Origin: Nectonema munidae
Lineage: Eukaryota; Nematomorpha; Nectonematoida; Nectonematidae
Direction of reading: 5' to 3'
Length of the DNA: 64,000 bases
Assembly: GCA_030549495.1 (NCBI GenBank)
Contig: JAUIRK010000567.1
Coordinates: forward strand, 1,146,932-1,210,931
Under the pieces are notes generated by a model. It did no database searches and had not been told where the DNA came from. It saw only the letters and a program-made list of their open reading frames with translations. Shown here piece by piece: positions 11,410 through 24,115 of the stretch. The stretch's first letter is position 1. Every line of letters starts with the position of its first letter. Position numbers and translations under genes: made by a program.

Positions 11410-14400
11410 GTGGAATTAAACACAGGCAGGCACAAACAGCGAGCACTTAGACACAGGCAGGCGCAAACAAGTAACACTCAAACGCAGGCAGTTACAAACA
11501 GAGAGCACTCAAATACAGGCAGTTACAAACAACGAGCACTAAATCAACAGGGAGCATCCAAACACAGTCAGACACAAACAACGAGGACAAGGAGAGAAGT
11601 GAGCACTTAAACACAGGCAGGCACTCAAACACAGCGAGCACCCGACACAGGCAGGCCCAAACAGTGTGGACTTAACCACATGCAAGCACTTAAACAGATT
11701 TAGGCACAAAAAGGGAACACTTAAACACAGGCAAGTACGAACACAGGGCACTCAAACACATATAGGCAAAATAGGGAGCACTCCAACACAGGCAGGAACA
11801 AACAACGAGCACTCTATCAACCCGGAGCACCCAAATACAGGCAGGCACAAACAAGGAGCACTTAAACACAGGTAGGACTTAAACAATAGTCAAGCAGAAA
11901 CTAGGAGCACTTAAACACAGGCCGGCACTCAAACAGGGAGAACCCAACACACGCAGGCATAAATAGGGTTGACTTAAACACAGGCAGGCACAAACAGGGA
12001 GCACTTAAATAGAGACAGGCACAAAAAGAGAGCACTTTAACACATGGAAACTCAAACAGGGAGCACTTAAACAGATTCAGCACAAATAAGGAACACTTTA
12101 ACATAGGCAAGCACCAACAGAGGGCACTCAAACACAGGAAGCACATAAAGGCAAAAACAGGGAGCACTCAAACAAAGGCAGGAACAAACGACGAGCACTC
12201 AATCAACAGGGAGCACCCAAACACGGTCAGACACAAACAAGGGGCACTTAAACACTGGTAGGCACTCAAATAGGAAGAACCCAACATACGCAAGCACAAA
12301 CAAGGTGGAATTAAACACAGGCAGGCACAAACAGCGAGCACTTAGACATAGGCAGGCGCAAACAGGTAACACTCAAACGCAGGCAGTTACAAACAGAGAG
12401 CACTCAAACAAAGGCATTAACTAACATCGAGCACAAAATCAACAGGGAGCATCCAAACACCGTCAGACACAAGCAACGAGGGCAAAAGAGAAAAGGGAGC
12501 AATTAAACATAGGTAGGCATTCAAACACAGCGAGCACCCGACACAGGCAGGCACAAACAGGGTGGACTTAACGACATGCAAGCATTTAAACAGATTTATA
12601 CACAAAAAGGGAACACTTAAACACAGGCAAGTACCAACAGAGGGCACTCAAACACACACAGGCAAAATAGGGAGCACTCAAACACAGGCAGGAACAAACA
12701 ACGAGCACTTTATCAACAGGGAGCACTCTATCAACAGGGAGCACTCAAACACAGGCAGCACAAACAAGGAGCACTTAAACACAGGTAGGACTCAAACAAT
12801 AGTCAAGCAGAAACAAGGAGCACTTAAACACAAGCAGGCACTCAAACAGGGAGAACCCAACACACGCAGACACAAATAGGGTTGACTTAAACACATTCAG
12901 GCACAAACAGGGAGCACTTAAACAGAGACAGGCACAAAATGGGAGCACTTTATCACAGGCAGGAACAAACAACGAGAACTCTATCAACAGGGAGCACTCA
13001 AACACAGGTAGGACTTAAACAATAGTCAAGCAGAAACAAGGAGCACTTAAACACAGGCAGGCACTCAAACAGGGAGAACCCAACACACGCAGGCACAAAT
13101 AGGGTTAACTTAAACACAGGCAGGCACAAACAGGGAGCACTTAAACAGAGACAGGCACAAAAAGGGACACTTTAACACAGGCAAACACCAACAGGGGGCA
13201 TTCAAACACAAGCAGGCATAAACAGGAGGCACTCAAACATGGAGCACTATAACACAAGCAGACACAAACACGGAGCACTCAAACGCAGGCAGGTTCAAAC
13301 AAGGGCTCAAACAGGGAAAACCCAACACACGCAGGTACAAACAGGGTGGACTTAAACACAGGCAGGCACAAACAGGGAGCACTTAAACAGATTCAGCCTC
13401 AAAAAGTGAGTACTTTAACATAAGCAAGCACCAACAAGGGGCATTCAAACACAGGAAGGCACAAGCAGGCAAAAACAAGAGGCACTCAAATATGGGGCAC
13501 TATAACACAGGCAGACACAAATAAGGAGCACTCAAACACAGGCAGGTTCAAATAGGGAGCACTCAAACACAAGCAGGCACAAACAGGGAGCACTCAAACA
13601 CAGGCAGGCATAAACAGAGAGCAATCAAACACAGGCAGGCACAAACAGGGAGGATTTAAACACAGGCAGGCACAAACAGGCAAAACTTAAACACATGCAA
13701 GCACAAACAGGTAGCACTTAAACAGATTCATGCAGAAAAAGGGAGCACTTTAAAACAGGTAAACACCTACATGGGCCAAACAAACACAGGAACGCACAAA
13801 CAAGGAGGACACAAATACAGGCAGGCACATATATGGGGCACTCAAGCACGGTCAGACACAAACAGGGAGCACTCAAACAACAGGAGGCACTCAAACAGAG
13901 GCAGGCACAAACATGGGGCACTATAACACAGGCAGTCACAAACAAGGAGCACACAAACACAGGAAGGTTCAAACAGGGAGCACTCAAACACAGACAGGCA
14001 CAAACAGGGTTGACTTAAACACAGGCAGCCGGAAAAAGGGAGCACTTTAACACAGGCAAGCACCAACAGGGGGCATTCAAAAACAATCAAGCATAAACAG
14101 GAGGCACTCAAACATGGGGCACTATAACACAGGCAGACACAAACAAGGAGCACCCAAACACAGGCAGGCTCAAAAAAGGAGCACTCAAACACAGGCAGGC
14201 ACTAACAGAGAGGACTTAAACACAGGCTGGCACAAACAGGGAACACTTAAACACATGCAAGCTCAAACCTGGAGCACTTAAACAGATTCAGGCACAAAAA
14301 GGGAGCACTTTAACACAGGCAAGCACCAACAGAGGGCACTCAAACACAAGAAGGCACAAACAGGAAGCACATACAGGCAAAAACAGGGAGCACTCAAACA

Positions 14401-14576
14401 CAAGCAGGAACAAACGACGAGCACTCAATCAACAGGAAGCACCCAAACACGGTCAGGCACAAACAAGGAGCACTTAAACACAGGTAGGACTTAAACAATA
14501 AGCAGGCAGAAACAGGGAGCACAACACAGTCAGGCACTCAAATAGGGAGAACCCAACATACGCAAGCACAAACAAG
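11410..14576. repeat. HOR unit 1, standard type A1-A2-B (3,167 bp)
   Basis: A1 starts at 11410, A2 landmark at 12305 (895 bp later), then B with its catatatggggcactcaagc marker near 13835. A1 carries the CCCGG variant near 11819, shared only with the units at 14577, 24116 and 29801. A2 contains two tandem copies of the 18-nt gcactctatcaacaggga-type half-monomer near 12706-12741. Confidence 0.9.
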
Positions 14577-17500
14577 GTGGAATTAAACACAGGCAGGCAC
14601 AAACAGCGAGCACTTAGACACAGGCAGGCGCAAACAAGTAACACTCAAACGCAGGCAGTTACAAACAGAGAGCACTCAAATACAGGCAGTTACAAACAAC
14701 GAGCACTAAATCAACAGGGAGCATCCAAACACAGTCAGACACAAACAACGAGGACAAGGAGAGAAGTGAGCACTTAAACACAGGCAGGCACTCAAACACA
14801 GCGAGCACCCGACACAGGCAGGCCCAAACAGTGTGGACTTAACCACATGCAAGCACTTAAACAGATTTAGGCACAAAAAGGGAACACTTAAACACAGGCA
14901 AGTACGAACACAGGGCACTCAAACACACATAGGCAAAATAGGGAGCACTCCAACACAGGCAGGAACAAACAACGAGCACTCTATCAACCCGGAGCACCCA
15001 AATACAGGCAGGCACAAACAAGGAGCACTTAAACACAGGTAGGACTTAAACAATAGTCAAGCAGAAACTAGGAGCACTTAAACACAGGCCGGCACTCAAA
15101 CAGGGAGAACCCAACACACGCAGGCATAAATAGGGTTGACTTAAACACAGGCAGGCACAAACAGGGAGCACTTAAATAGAGACAGGCACAAAAAGAGAGC
15201 ACTTTAACACATGGAAACTCAAACAGGGAGCACTTAAACAGATTCAGCACAAATAAGGAACACTTTAACATAGGCAAGCACCAACAGAGGGCACTCAAAC
15301 ACAGGAAGCACATAAAGGCAAAAACAGGGAGCACTCAAACAAAGGCAGGAACAAACGACGAGCACTCAATCAACAGGGAGCACCCAAACACGGTCAGACA
15401 CAAACAAGGGGCACTTAAACACTGGTAGGCACTCAAATAGGAAGAACCCAACATACGCAAGCACAAACAAGGTGGAATTAAACACAGGCAGGCACAAACA
15501 GCGAGCACTTAGACATAGGCAGGCGCAAACAGGTAACACTCAAACGCAGGCAGTTACAAACAGAGAGCACTCAAACAAAGGCATTAACTAACATCGAGCA
15601 CAAAATCAACAGGGAGCATCCAAACACCGTCAGACACAAGCAACGAGGGCAAAAGAGAAAAGGGAGCACTTAAACATAGGTAGGCATTCAAACACAGCGA
15701 GCACCCGACACAGGCAGGCACAAACAGGGTGGACTTAACGACATGCAAGCATTTAAACAGATTTAGACACAAAAAGGGAACACTTAAACACAGGCAAGTA
15801 CCAACAGAGGGCACTCAAACACACACAGGCAAAATAGGGAGCACTCAAACACAGGCAGGAACAAACAACGGAGCACTCTATCAACAGGGAGCACTCAAAC
15901 ACAGGCAGCACAAACAAGGAGCACTTAAACACAGGTAGGACTCAAACAATAGTCAAGCAGAAACAAGGAGCACTTAAACACAAGCAGGCACTCAAACAGG
16001 GAGAACCCAACACACGCAGGCACAAATAGGGTTGACTTAAACACATTCAGGCACAAACAGGGAGCACTTAAACAGAGACAGGCACAAAATGGGAGCACTT
16101 TATCACAGGCAGGAACAAACAACGAGAACTCTATCAACAGGGAGCACTCAAACACAGGTAGGACTTAAACAATAGTCAAGCAGAAACAAGGAGCACTTAG
16201 ACACAGGCAGGCACTCAAACAGGGAGAACCCAACACACGCAGGCACAAATAGGGTTAACTTAAACACAGGCAGGCACAAACAGGGAGCACTTAAACAGAG
16301 ACAGGCACAAAAAGGGACACTTTAACACAGGCAAACACCAACAGGGGGCATTCAAAAACAAGCAGGCATAAACAGGAGGCACTCAAACATGGAGCACTAT
16401 AACACAAGCAGACACAAACACGGAGCACTCAAACACAGGCAGGTTCAAACAAGGGCTCAAACAGGGAAAACCCAACACACGCAGGTACAAACAGGGTGGA
16501 CTTAAACACAGGCAGGCACAAACAGGGAGCACTTAAACAGATTCAGCCTCAAAAAGTGAGTACTTTAACATAAGCAAGCACCAACAAAGGGCATTCAAAC
16601 ACAGGAAGGCACAAGCAGGCAAAAACAAGAGGCACTCAAATATGGGGCACTATAACACAGGCAGACACAAATAAGGAGCACTCAAACACAGGCAGGTTCA
16701 AATAGGGAGCACTCAAACACAAGCAGGCACAAACAGGGAGCACTCAAACACAGGCAGGCATAAACAGAGAGCAATCAAACACAGGCAGGCACAAACAGGG
16801 AGGATTTAAACACAGGCAGGCACAAACAGGCAAAACTTAAACACATGCAAGCACAAACAGGTAGCACTTAAACAGATTCAGGCAGAAAAAGGGAGCACTT
16901 TAAAACAGGTAAACACCTACATGGGCCAAACAAACACAGGAACGCACAAACAAGGAGGACACAATAACAGGCAGGCACATATATGGGGCACTCAAGCACG
17001 GTCAGACACAAACAGGGAGCACTCAAACAACAGGAGGCACTCAAACAGAGGCAGGCACAAACATGGGGCACTATAACACAGGCAGTCACAAACAAGGAGC
17101 ACACAAACACAGGAAGGTTCAAACAGGGAGCACTCAAATACAGACAGGCACAAACAGGGTTGACTTAAACACAGGCAGCCAGAAAAAGGGAGCACTTTAA
17201 CACAGGCAAGCACCAACAGGGGGCATTCAAAAACAATCAAGCATAAACAGGAGGCACTCAAACATGGGGCACTATAACACAGGCAGACACAAACAAGGAG
17301 CACCCAAACACAGGCAGGCTCAAAAAAGGAGCACTCAAACACAGGCAGGCACTAACAGAGAGGACTTAAACAGAGGCTGGCACAAACAGGGAACACTTAA
17401 ACACATGCAAGCTCAAACCTGGAGCACTTAAACAGATTCAGGCACAAAAAGGGAGCACTTTAACACAGGCAAGCACCAACAGAGGGCACTCAAACACAAG

Positions 17501-17726
17501 AAGGCACAAACAGGAAGCACATACAGGCAAAAACAGGGAGCACTCAAACACAGGCAGGAACAAACGACGAGCACTCAATCAACAGGAAGCACCCAAACAC
17601 GGTCAGGCACAAACAAGGAGCACTTAAACACAGGTAGGACTTAAACAATAAGCAGGCAGAAACAGGGAGCACAACACAGTCAGGCACTCAAATAGGGAGA
17701 ACCCAACATACGCAAGCACAAACAAG
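14577..17726. repeat. HOR unit 2, standard type A1-A2-B (3,150 bp)
   Basis: Same module order as unit 1, with A2 at 15472. It is about 18 bp shorter because it has only one gcactctatcaacaggga half-monomer near 15872. It carries acaataacag at 16961 and cagaggctgg at 17371, both found again only 15,223 bp to the right. Confidence 0.9.
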
Positions 17727-20700
17727 GTGGAATTAAACACAGGCAGGCACAAACAGCGAGCACTTAGACACAGGCAGGCGCAAACAAGTAACACTCAAAC
17801 GCAGGCAGTTACAAACAGAGAGCACTCAAATACAGGCAGTTACAAACATCGAGCACTAAATCAACAGGGAGCATCCAAACACAGTCAGACACAAACAACG
17901 AGGACAAGAGGGGAGAAGTGAGCACTTAAACACAGGCAGGCACTCAAACACAGCGAGCACCCGACACAGGCAGGCCCAAACAGTGTGGACTTAACCACAT
18001 GCAAGCACTTAAACAGATTTAGGCACAAAAAGGGAACACTTAAACACAGGCAAGTACGAACACAGGGCACTCAAACACACATAGGCAAAATAGGGAGCAC
18101 TCCAACACAGGCAGGAACAAACAACGAGCACTCTATCAACAGGGAGCACCCAAATACAGGCAGGCACAAACAAGGAGCACTTAAACACAGGTAGGACTCA
18201 AACAATAGTCAAGCAGAAACTAGGAGCACTTAAACACAGGCCGGCACTCAAACAGGGAGAACCCAACACACGCAGGCATAAATAGGGTTGACTTAAACAC
18301 AGGCAGGCACAAACAGGGAGCACTTAAATAGAGACAGGCACAAAAAGAGAGCACTTTAACACATGGAAACTCAAACAGGGAGCACTTAAACAGATTCAGC
18401 ACAAATAGGGAACACTTTAACATAGGCAAGCACCAACAGAGGGCACTCAAACATAGGAAGCACATAAAGGCAAAAACAGGGAGCATTCAAACAAAGGCAG
18501 GAACAAACGACGAGCACTCAATCAACAGGGAGCACCCAAACACAGGTCAAACACAAACAAGGGGCACTTAAACACTGACAAGCCAAACAAGGTAGGCACT
18601 CAAATAGGAAGAACCCAACATACGCAAGCACAAACAAGGTGGAATTAAACACAGGCAGGCACAAACAGGGAGCACTTAGACATAGGCAGGCGCAAACAGG
18701 TAACACTCAAACGCAGGCAGTTACAAACAGAGAGCACTCAAACACAGGCATTAACAAACATCGAGCACAAAATCAACAGGGAGCATCCAAACACCGTCAG
18801 ACACAAGCAACGAGGGCAAAAGAGAAAAGGGAGCAATTAAACATAGGTAGGCATTCAAACACAGCGAGCACCCGACACAGGCAGGCACAAACAGGGTGGA
18901 CTTAACGACATGCAAGCACTTAAACAGATTTATACACAAAAAGGGAACACTTAAACACAGGCAAGTACCAACAGAGGGCACTCAAACACACACAGGCAAA
19001 ATAGGGAGCACTCAAACACAGGCAGGAACAAACAACGAGCACTCTATCAACAGGGAGCACTCTATCAACAGGGAGCACTCAAACACAGGCAGCACAAACA
19101 AGGAGCACTCAAACACAGGTAGGACTCAAACAATAGTCAAGCAGAAACAAGGAGCACTTAAACACAAGCAGGCACTCAAACAGGGAGAACCCAACACACG
19201 CAGACACAAATAGGGTTGACTTAAACACATTCAGGCACAAACAGGGAGCACTTAAACAGAGACAGGCACAAAATGGGAGCACTTTATCACAGGCAGGAAC
19301 AAACAACGAGAACTCTATCAACAGGGAGCACTCAAACACAGGTAGGACTTAAACAATAGTCAAGCAGAAACAAGGAGCACTTAAACACAGGCAGGCACTC
19401 AAACAGGGAGAACCCAACACACGCAGGCACAAATAGGGTTAACTTAAACACAGGCAGGCACAAACAGGGAGCACTTAAACAGAGACAGGCACAAAAAGGG
19501 ACACTTTAACACAGGCAAACACCAACAGGGGGCATTCAAACACAAGCAGGCATAAACAGGAGGCACTCAAACATGGAGCACTATAACACAAGCAGACACA
19601 AACACGGAGCACTCAAACGCAGGCAGGTTCAAACAAGGGGCTCAAACAGGGAAAACCCAACACACGCAGGTACAAACAGGGTGGACTTAAAACACAGGCA
19701 GGCACAAACAGGGAGCACTTAAACAGATTCAGCCTCAAAAAGTGAGTACTTTAACATAAGCAAGCACCAACAAGGGGCATTCAAACACAGGAAGGCACAA
19801 GCAGGCAAAAACAAGAGGCACTCAAATATGGGGCACTATAACACAGGCAGACACAAATAAGGAGCACTCAAACACAGGCAGGTTCAAATAGGGAGCACTC
19901 AAACACAAGCAGGCACAAACAGGGAGCACTCAAACACAGGCAGGCATAAACAGAGAGCAATCAAACACAGGCAGGCACAAACAGGGAGGACTTAAACACA
20001 GGCAGGCACAAACAGGCAAAACTTAAACACATGCAAGCACAAACAGGTAGCACTTAAACAGATTCATGCAAAAAAAGGGAGCACTTTAAAACAGGTAAAC
20101 ACCTACATGGGCCAAACAAACACAGGAACGCACAAACAAGGAGGACACAAATACAGGCAGGCACATATATGGGGCACTCAAGCACAGGTCAGACACAAAC
20201 AGGGAGCACTCAAACAACAGGAGGCACTCAAACAGAGGCAGGCACAAACATGGGGCACTATAACACAGGCAGTCACAAACAAGGAGCACACAAACACAGG
20301 AAGGTTCAAACAGGGAGCACTCAAACACAGACAGGCACAAACAGGGTTGACTTAAACACAGGCAGCCGAAAAAAGGGAGCACTTTAACACAGGCAAGCAC
20401 CAACAGGGGGCATTCAAAAACAATCAAGCATAAACAGGAGGCACTCAAACATGGGGCACTATAACACAGGCAGACACAAACAAGGAGCACCCAAACACAG
20501 GCAGGCTCAAAAAAGGAGCACTCAAACACAGGCAGGCACTAACAGAGAGGACTTAAACACAGGCTGGCACAAACAGGGAACACTTAAACACATGCAAGCT
20601 CAAACCTGGAGCACTTAAACAGATTCAGGCACAAAAAGGGAGCACTTTAACACAGGCAAGCACCAACAGAGGGCACTCAAACACAAGAAGGCACAAACAG

Positions 20701-20913
20701 GAAGCACATACAGGCAAAAACAGGGAGCACTCAAACACAAGCAGGAACAAACGACGAGCACTCAATCAACAGGAAGCACCCAAACACGGTCAGGCACAAA
20801 CAAGGAGCACTTAAACACAGGTAGGACTTAAACAATAAGCAGGCAGAAACAGGGAGCACAACACAGTCAGGCACTCAAATAGGGAGAACCCAACATACGC
20901 AAGCACAAACAAG
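17727..20913. repeat. HOR unit 3, standard type A1-A2-B (3,187 bp)
   Basis: Module order A1, A2 (landmark 18639, offset 912 instead of 895) and B. The extra length comes largely from irregular bases between 18540 and 18600 (cactgacaagccaaacaagg). The A1 CCCGG variant is replaced by the common CAGGG form. Confidence 0.88.
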
Positions 20914-23900
20914 GTGGAATTAAACACAGGCAGGCACAAACAGCGAGCACTTAGACACAGGCAGGCGCAAACAAGTAACACTCAAACGCAGGCAGTTACA
21001 AACAGAGAGCACTCAAATACAGGCAGTTACAAACAACGAGCACTAAATCAACAGGGAGCATCCAAACACAGTCAGACACAAACAACGAGGACAAGGAGAG
21101 AAGTGAGCACTTAAACACAGGCAGGCACTCAAACACAGCGAGCACCCGACACAGGCAGGCCCAAACAGTGTGGACTTAACCACATGCAAGCACTTAAACA
21201 GATTTAGGCACAAAAAGGGAACACTTAAACACAGGCAAGTACGAACACAGGGCACTCAAACACATATAGGCAAAATAGGGAGCACTCCAACACAGGCAGG
21301 AACAAACAACGAGCACTCTATCAACACGGAGCACCCAAATACAGGCAGGCACAAACAAGGAGCACTTAAACACAGGTAGGACTTAAACAATAGTCAAGCA
21401 GAAACTAGGAGCACTTAAACACAGGCAGGCACTCAAACAGGGAGAACCCAACACACGCAGGCATAAATAGGGTTGACTTAAACACAGGCAGGCACAAACA
21501 GGGAGCACTTAAATAGAGACAGGCACAAAAAGAGAGCACTTTAACACATGGAAACTCAAACAGGGAGCACTTAAACAGATTCAACACAACAGGGGCACAG
21601 CACAAATAAGGAACACTTTAACATAGGCAAGCACCAACAGAGGGCACTCAAACACAGGAAGCACATAAAGGCAAAAACAGGGAGCACTCAAACAAAGGCA
21701 GAAACAAACGGGACGACCGGCACTCAATCAACAGGGAGCACCCAAACACAGGTCAGACACAAACAAGGGAGCACTTAAACACAGGTAGGCACTCAAATAG
21801 GAAGAACCCAACATACGCAAGCACAAACAAGGTGGAATTAAACACAGGCAGGCACAAACAGCGAGCACTTAGACATAGGCAGGCGCAAACAGGTAACACT
21901 CAAACGCAGGCAGTTACAAACAGAGAGCACTCAAACAAAGGCATTAACTAACATCGAGCACAAAATCAACAGGGAGCATCCAAACACAGTCAGACACAAG
22001 CAACGAGGGCAAAAGGAAAAAGGGAGCAATTAAACATAGGTAGGCATTCAAACACAGCGAGCACCCGACACAGGCAGGCACAAACAGGGTGGACTTAACG
22101 ACATGGCAAGCATTTAAACAGATTTATACACAAAAAGGGAACACTTAAACACAGGCAAGTACCAACAGAGGGCACTCAAACACACACAGGCAAAATAGGG
22201 AGCACTCAAACACAGACAGGAACAAACAACGAGCACTTTATCAACAGGGAGCACTCTATCAACAGGGAGCACTCAAACACAGGCAGCACAAACAAGGAGC
22301 ACTTAAACACAGGTAGGACTCAAACAATAGTCAAGCAGAAACAAGGAGCACTTAAACACAAGCAGGCACTCAAACAGGGAGAACCCAACACACGCAGACA
22401 CAAATAGGGTTGACTTAAACACATTCAGGCACAAACAGGGAGCACTTAAACAGAGACAGGCACAAAATGGGAGCACTTTATCACAGGCAGGAACAAACAA
22501 CGAGAACTCTATCAACAGGGGGACAGGGAGCACTCAAACACAGGTAGGACTTAAACAATAGTCAAGCAGAAACAAGGAGCACTTAAACACAGGCAGGCAC
22601 TCAAACAGGGAGAACCCAACACACGCAGGCACAAATAGGGTTAACTTAAACACAGGCAGGCACAAACAGGGAGCACTTAAACAGAGACAGGCACAAAAAG
22701 GGACACTTTAACACAGGCAAACACCAACAGGGGGCATTCAAACACAAGCAGGCATAAACAGGAGGCACTCAAACATGGAGCACTATAACACAAGCAGACA
22801 CAAACACGGAGCACTCAAACGCAGGCAGGTTCAAACAAGGGCTCAAACACAGGAAAACCCAACACACGCAGGTACAAACAGGGTGGACTTAAACACAGGC
22901 AGGCACAAACAGGGAGCACTTAAACAGATTCAGCCTCCAAAAAGTGAGTACTTTAACATAAGCAAGCACCAACAAGGGGCATTCAAACACAGGAAGGCAC
23001 AAGCAGGCAAAAACAAGAGGCACTCAAATATGGGGCACTATAACACAGGCAGACACAAATAAGGAGCACTCAAACACAGGCAGGTTCAAATAGGGAGCAC
23101 TCAAACACAAGCAGGCACAAACAGGGAGCACTCAAACACAGGCAGGCATAAACAGAGAGCAATCAAACACAGGCAGGCACAAACAGGGAGGATTTAAACA
23201 CAGGCAGGCACAAACAGGCAAAACTTAAACACATGCAAGCACAAACAGGTAGCACTTAAACAGATTCATGCAGAAAAAGGGAGCACTTTAAAACAGGTAA
23301 ACACCTACATGGGCCAAACAAACACAGGAACGCACAAACAAGGAGGACACAAATACAGGCAGGCACATATATGGGGCACTCAAGCACGGTCAGACACAAA
23401 CAGGGAGCACTCAAACAACAGGAGGCACTCAAACAGAGGCAGGCACAAACATGGGGCACTATAACACAGGCAGTCACAAACAAGGAGCACACAAACACAG
23501 GAAGGTTCAAACAGGGAGCACTCAAACACAGACAGGCACAAACAGGGTTGACTTAAACACAGGCAGCCCGGAAAAAGGGAGCACTTTAACACAGGCAAGC
23601 ACCAACAGGGGGCATTCAAAAACAATCAAGCATAAACAGGAGGCACTCAAACATGGGGCACTATAACACAGGCAGACACAAACAAGGAGCACCCAAACAC
23701 AGGCAGGCTCAAAAAAGGAGCACTCAAACACAGGCAGGCACTAACAGAGAGGACTTAAACACAGGCTGGCACAAACAGGGAACACTTAAACACATGCAAG
23801 CTCAAACCTGGAGCACTTAAACAGATTCAGGCACAAAAAGGGAGCACTTTAACACAGGCAAGCACCAACAGAGGGCACTCAAACACAAGAAGGCACAAAC

Positions 23901-24115
23901 AGGAAGCACATACAGGCAAAAACAGGGAGCACTCAAACACAAGCAGGAACAAACGACGAGCACTCAATCAACAGGAAGCACCCAAACACGGTCAGGCACA
24001 AACAAGGAGCACTTAAACACAGGTAGGACTTAAACAATAAGCAGGCAGAAACAGGGAGCACAACACAGTCAGGCACTCAAATAGGGAGAACCCAACATAC
24101 GCAAGCACAAACAAG
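20914..24115. repeat. HOR unit 4, standard type with many small insertions (3,202 bp)
   Basis: Module order A1, A2 (landmark about 21832) and B. Longest of the standard class. It contains short extra pieces not seen in its neighbours: caacacaacaggggcacagc near 21583, acgggacgaccggcactc near 21708, and ggggacagggagc near 22516. The cluster could be real decay or a consensus error in the assembly. Confidence 0.85.

Noticed and set aside
12562-12879. 105-codon + strand frame starting with a GTG (MDLTTCKHLNRF), repeated in many units
   Set aside because: It lies wholly within A2 monomers, begins at GTG rather than ATG, and differs in length between units because of the 18-nt half-monomer copy number. 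No family resemblance.
20086-20529. 147-codon - strand frame, the longest in the array
   Set aside because: Same satellite by-product. It is longer here only because small indels in this unit join two frames. No initiation context, signal or domain is recognisable.
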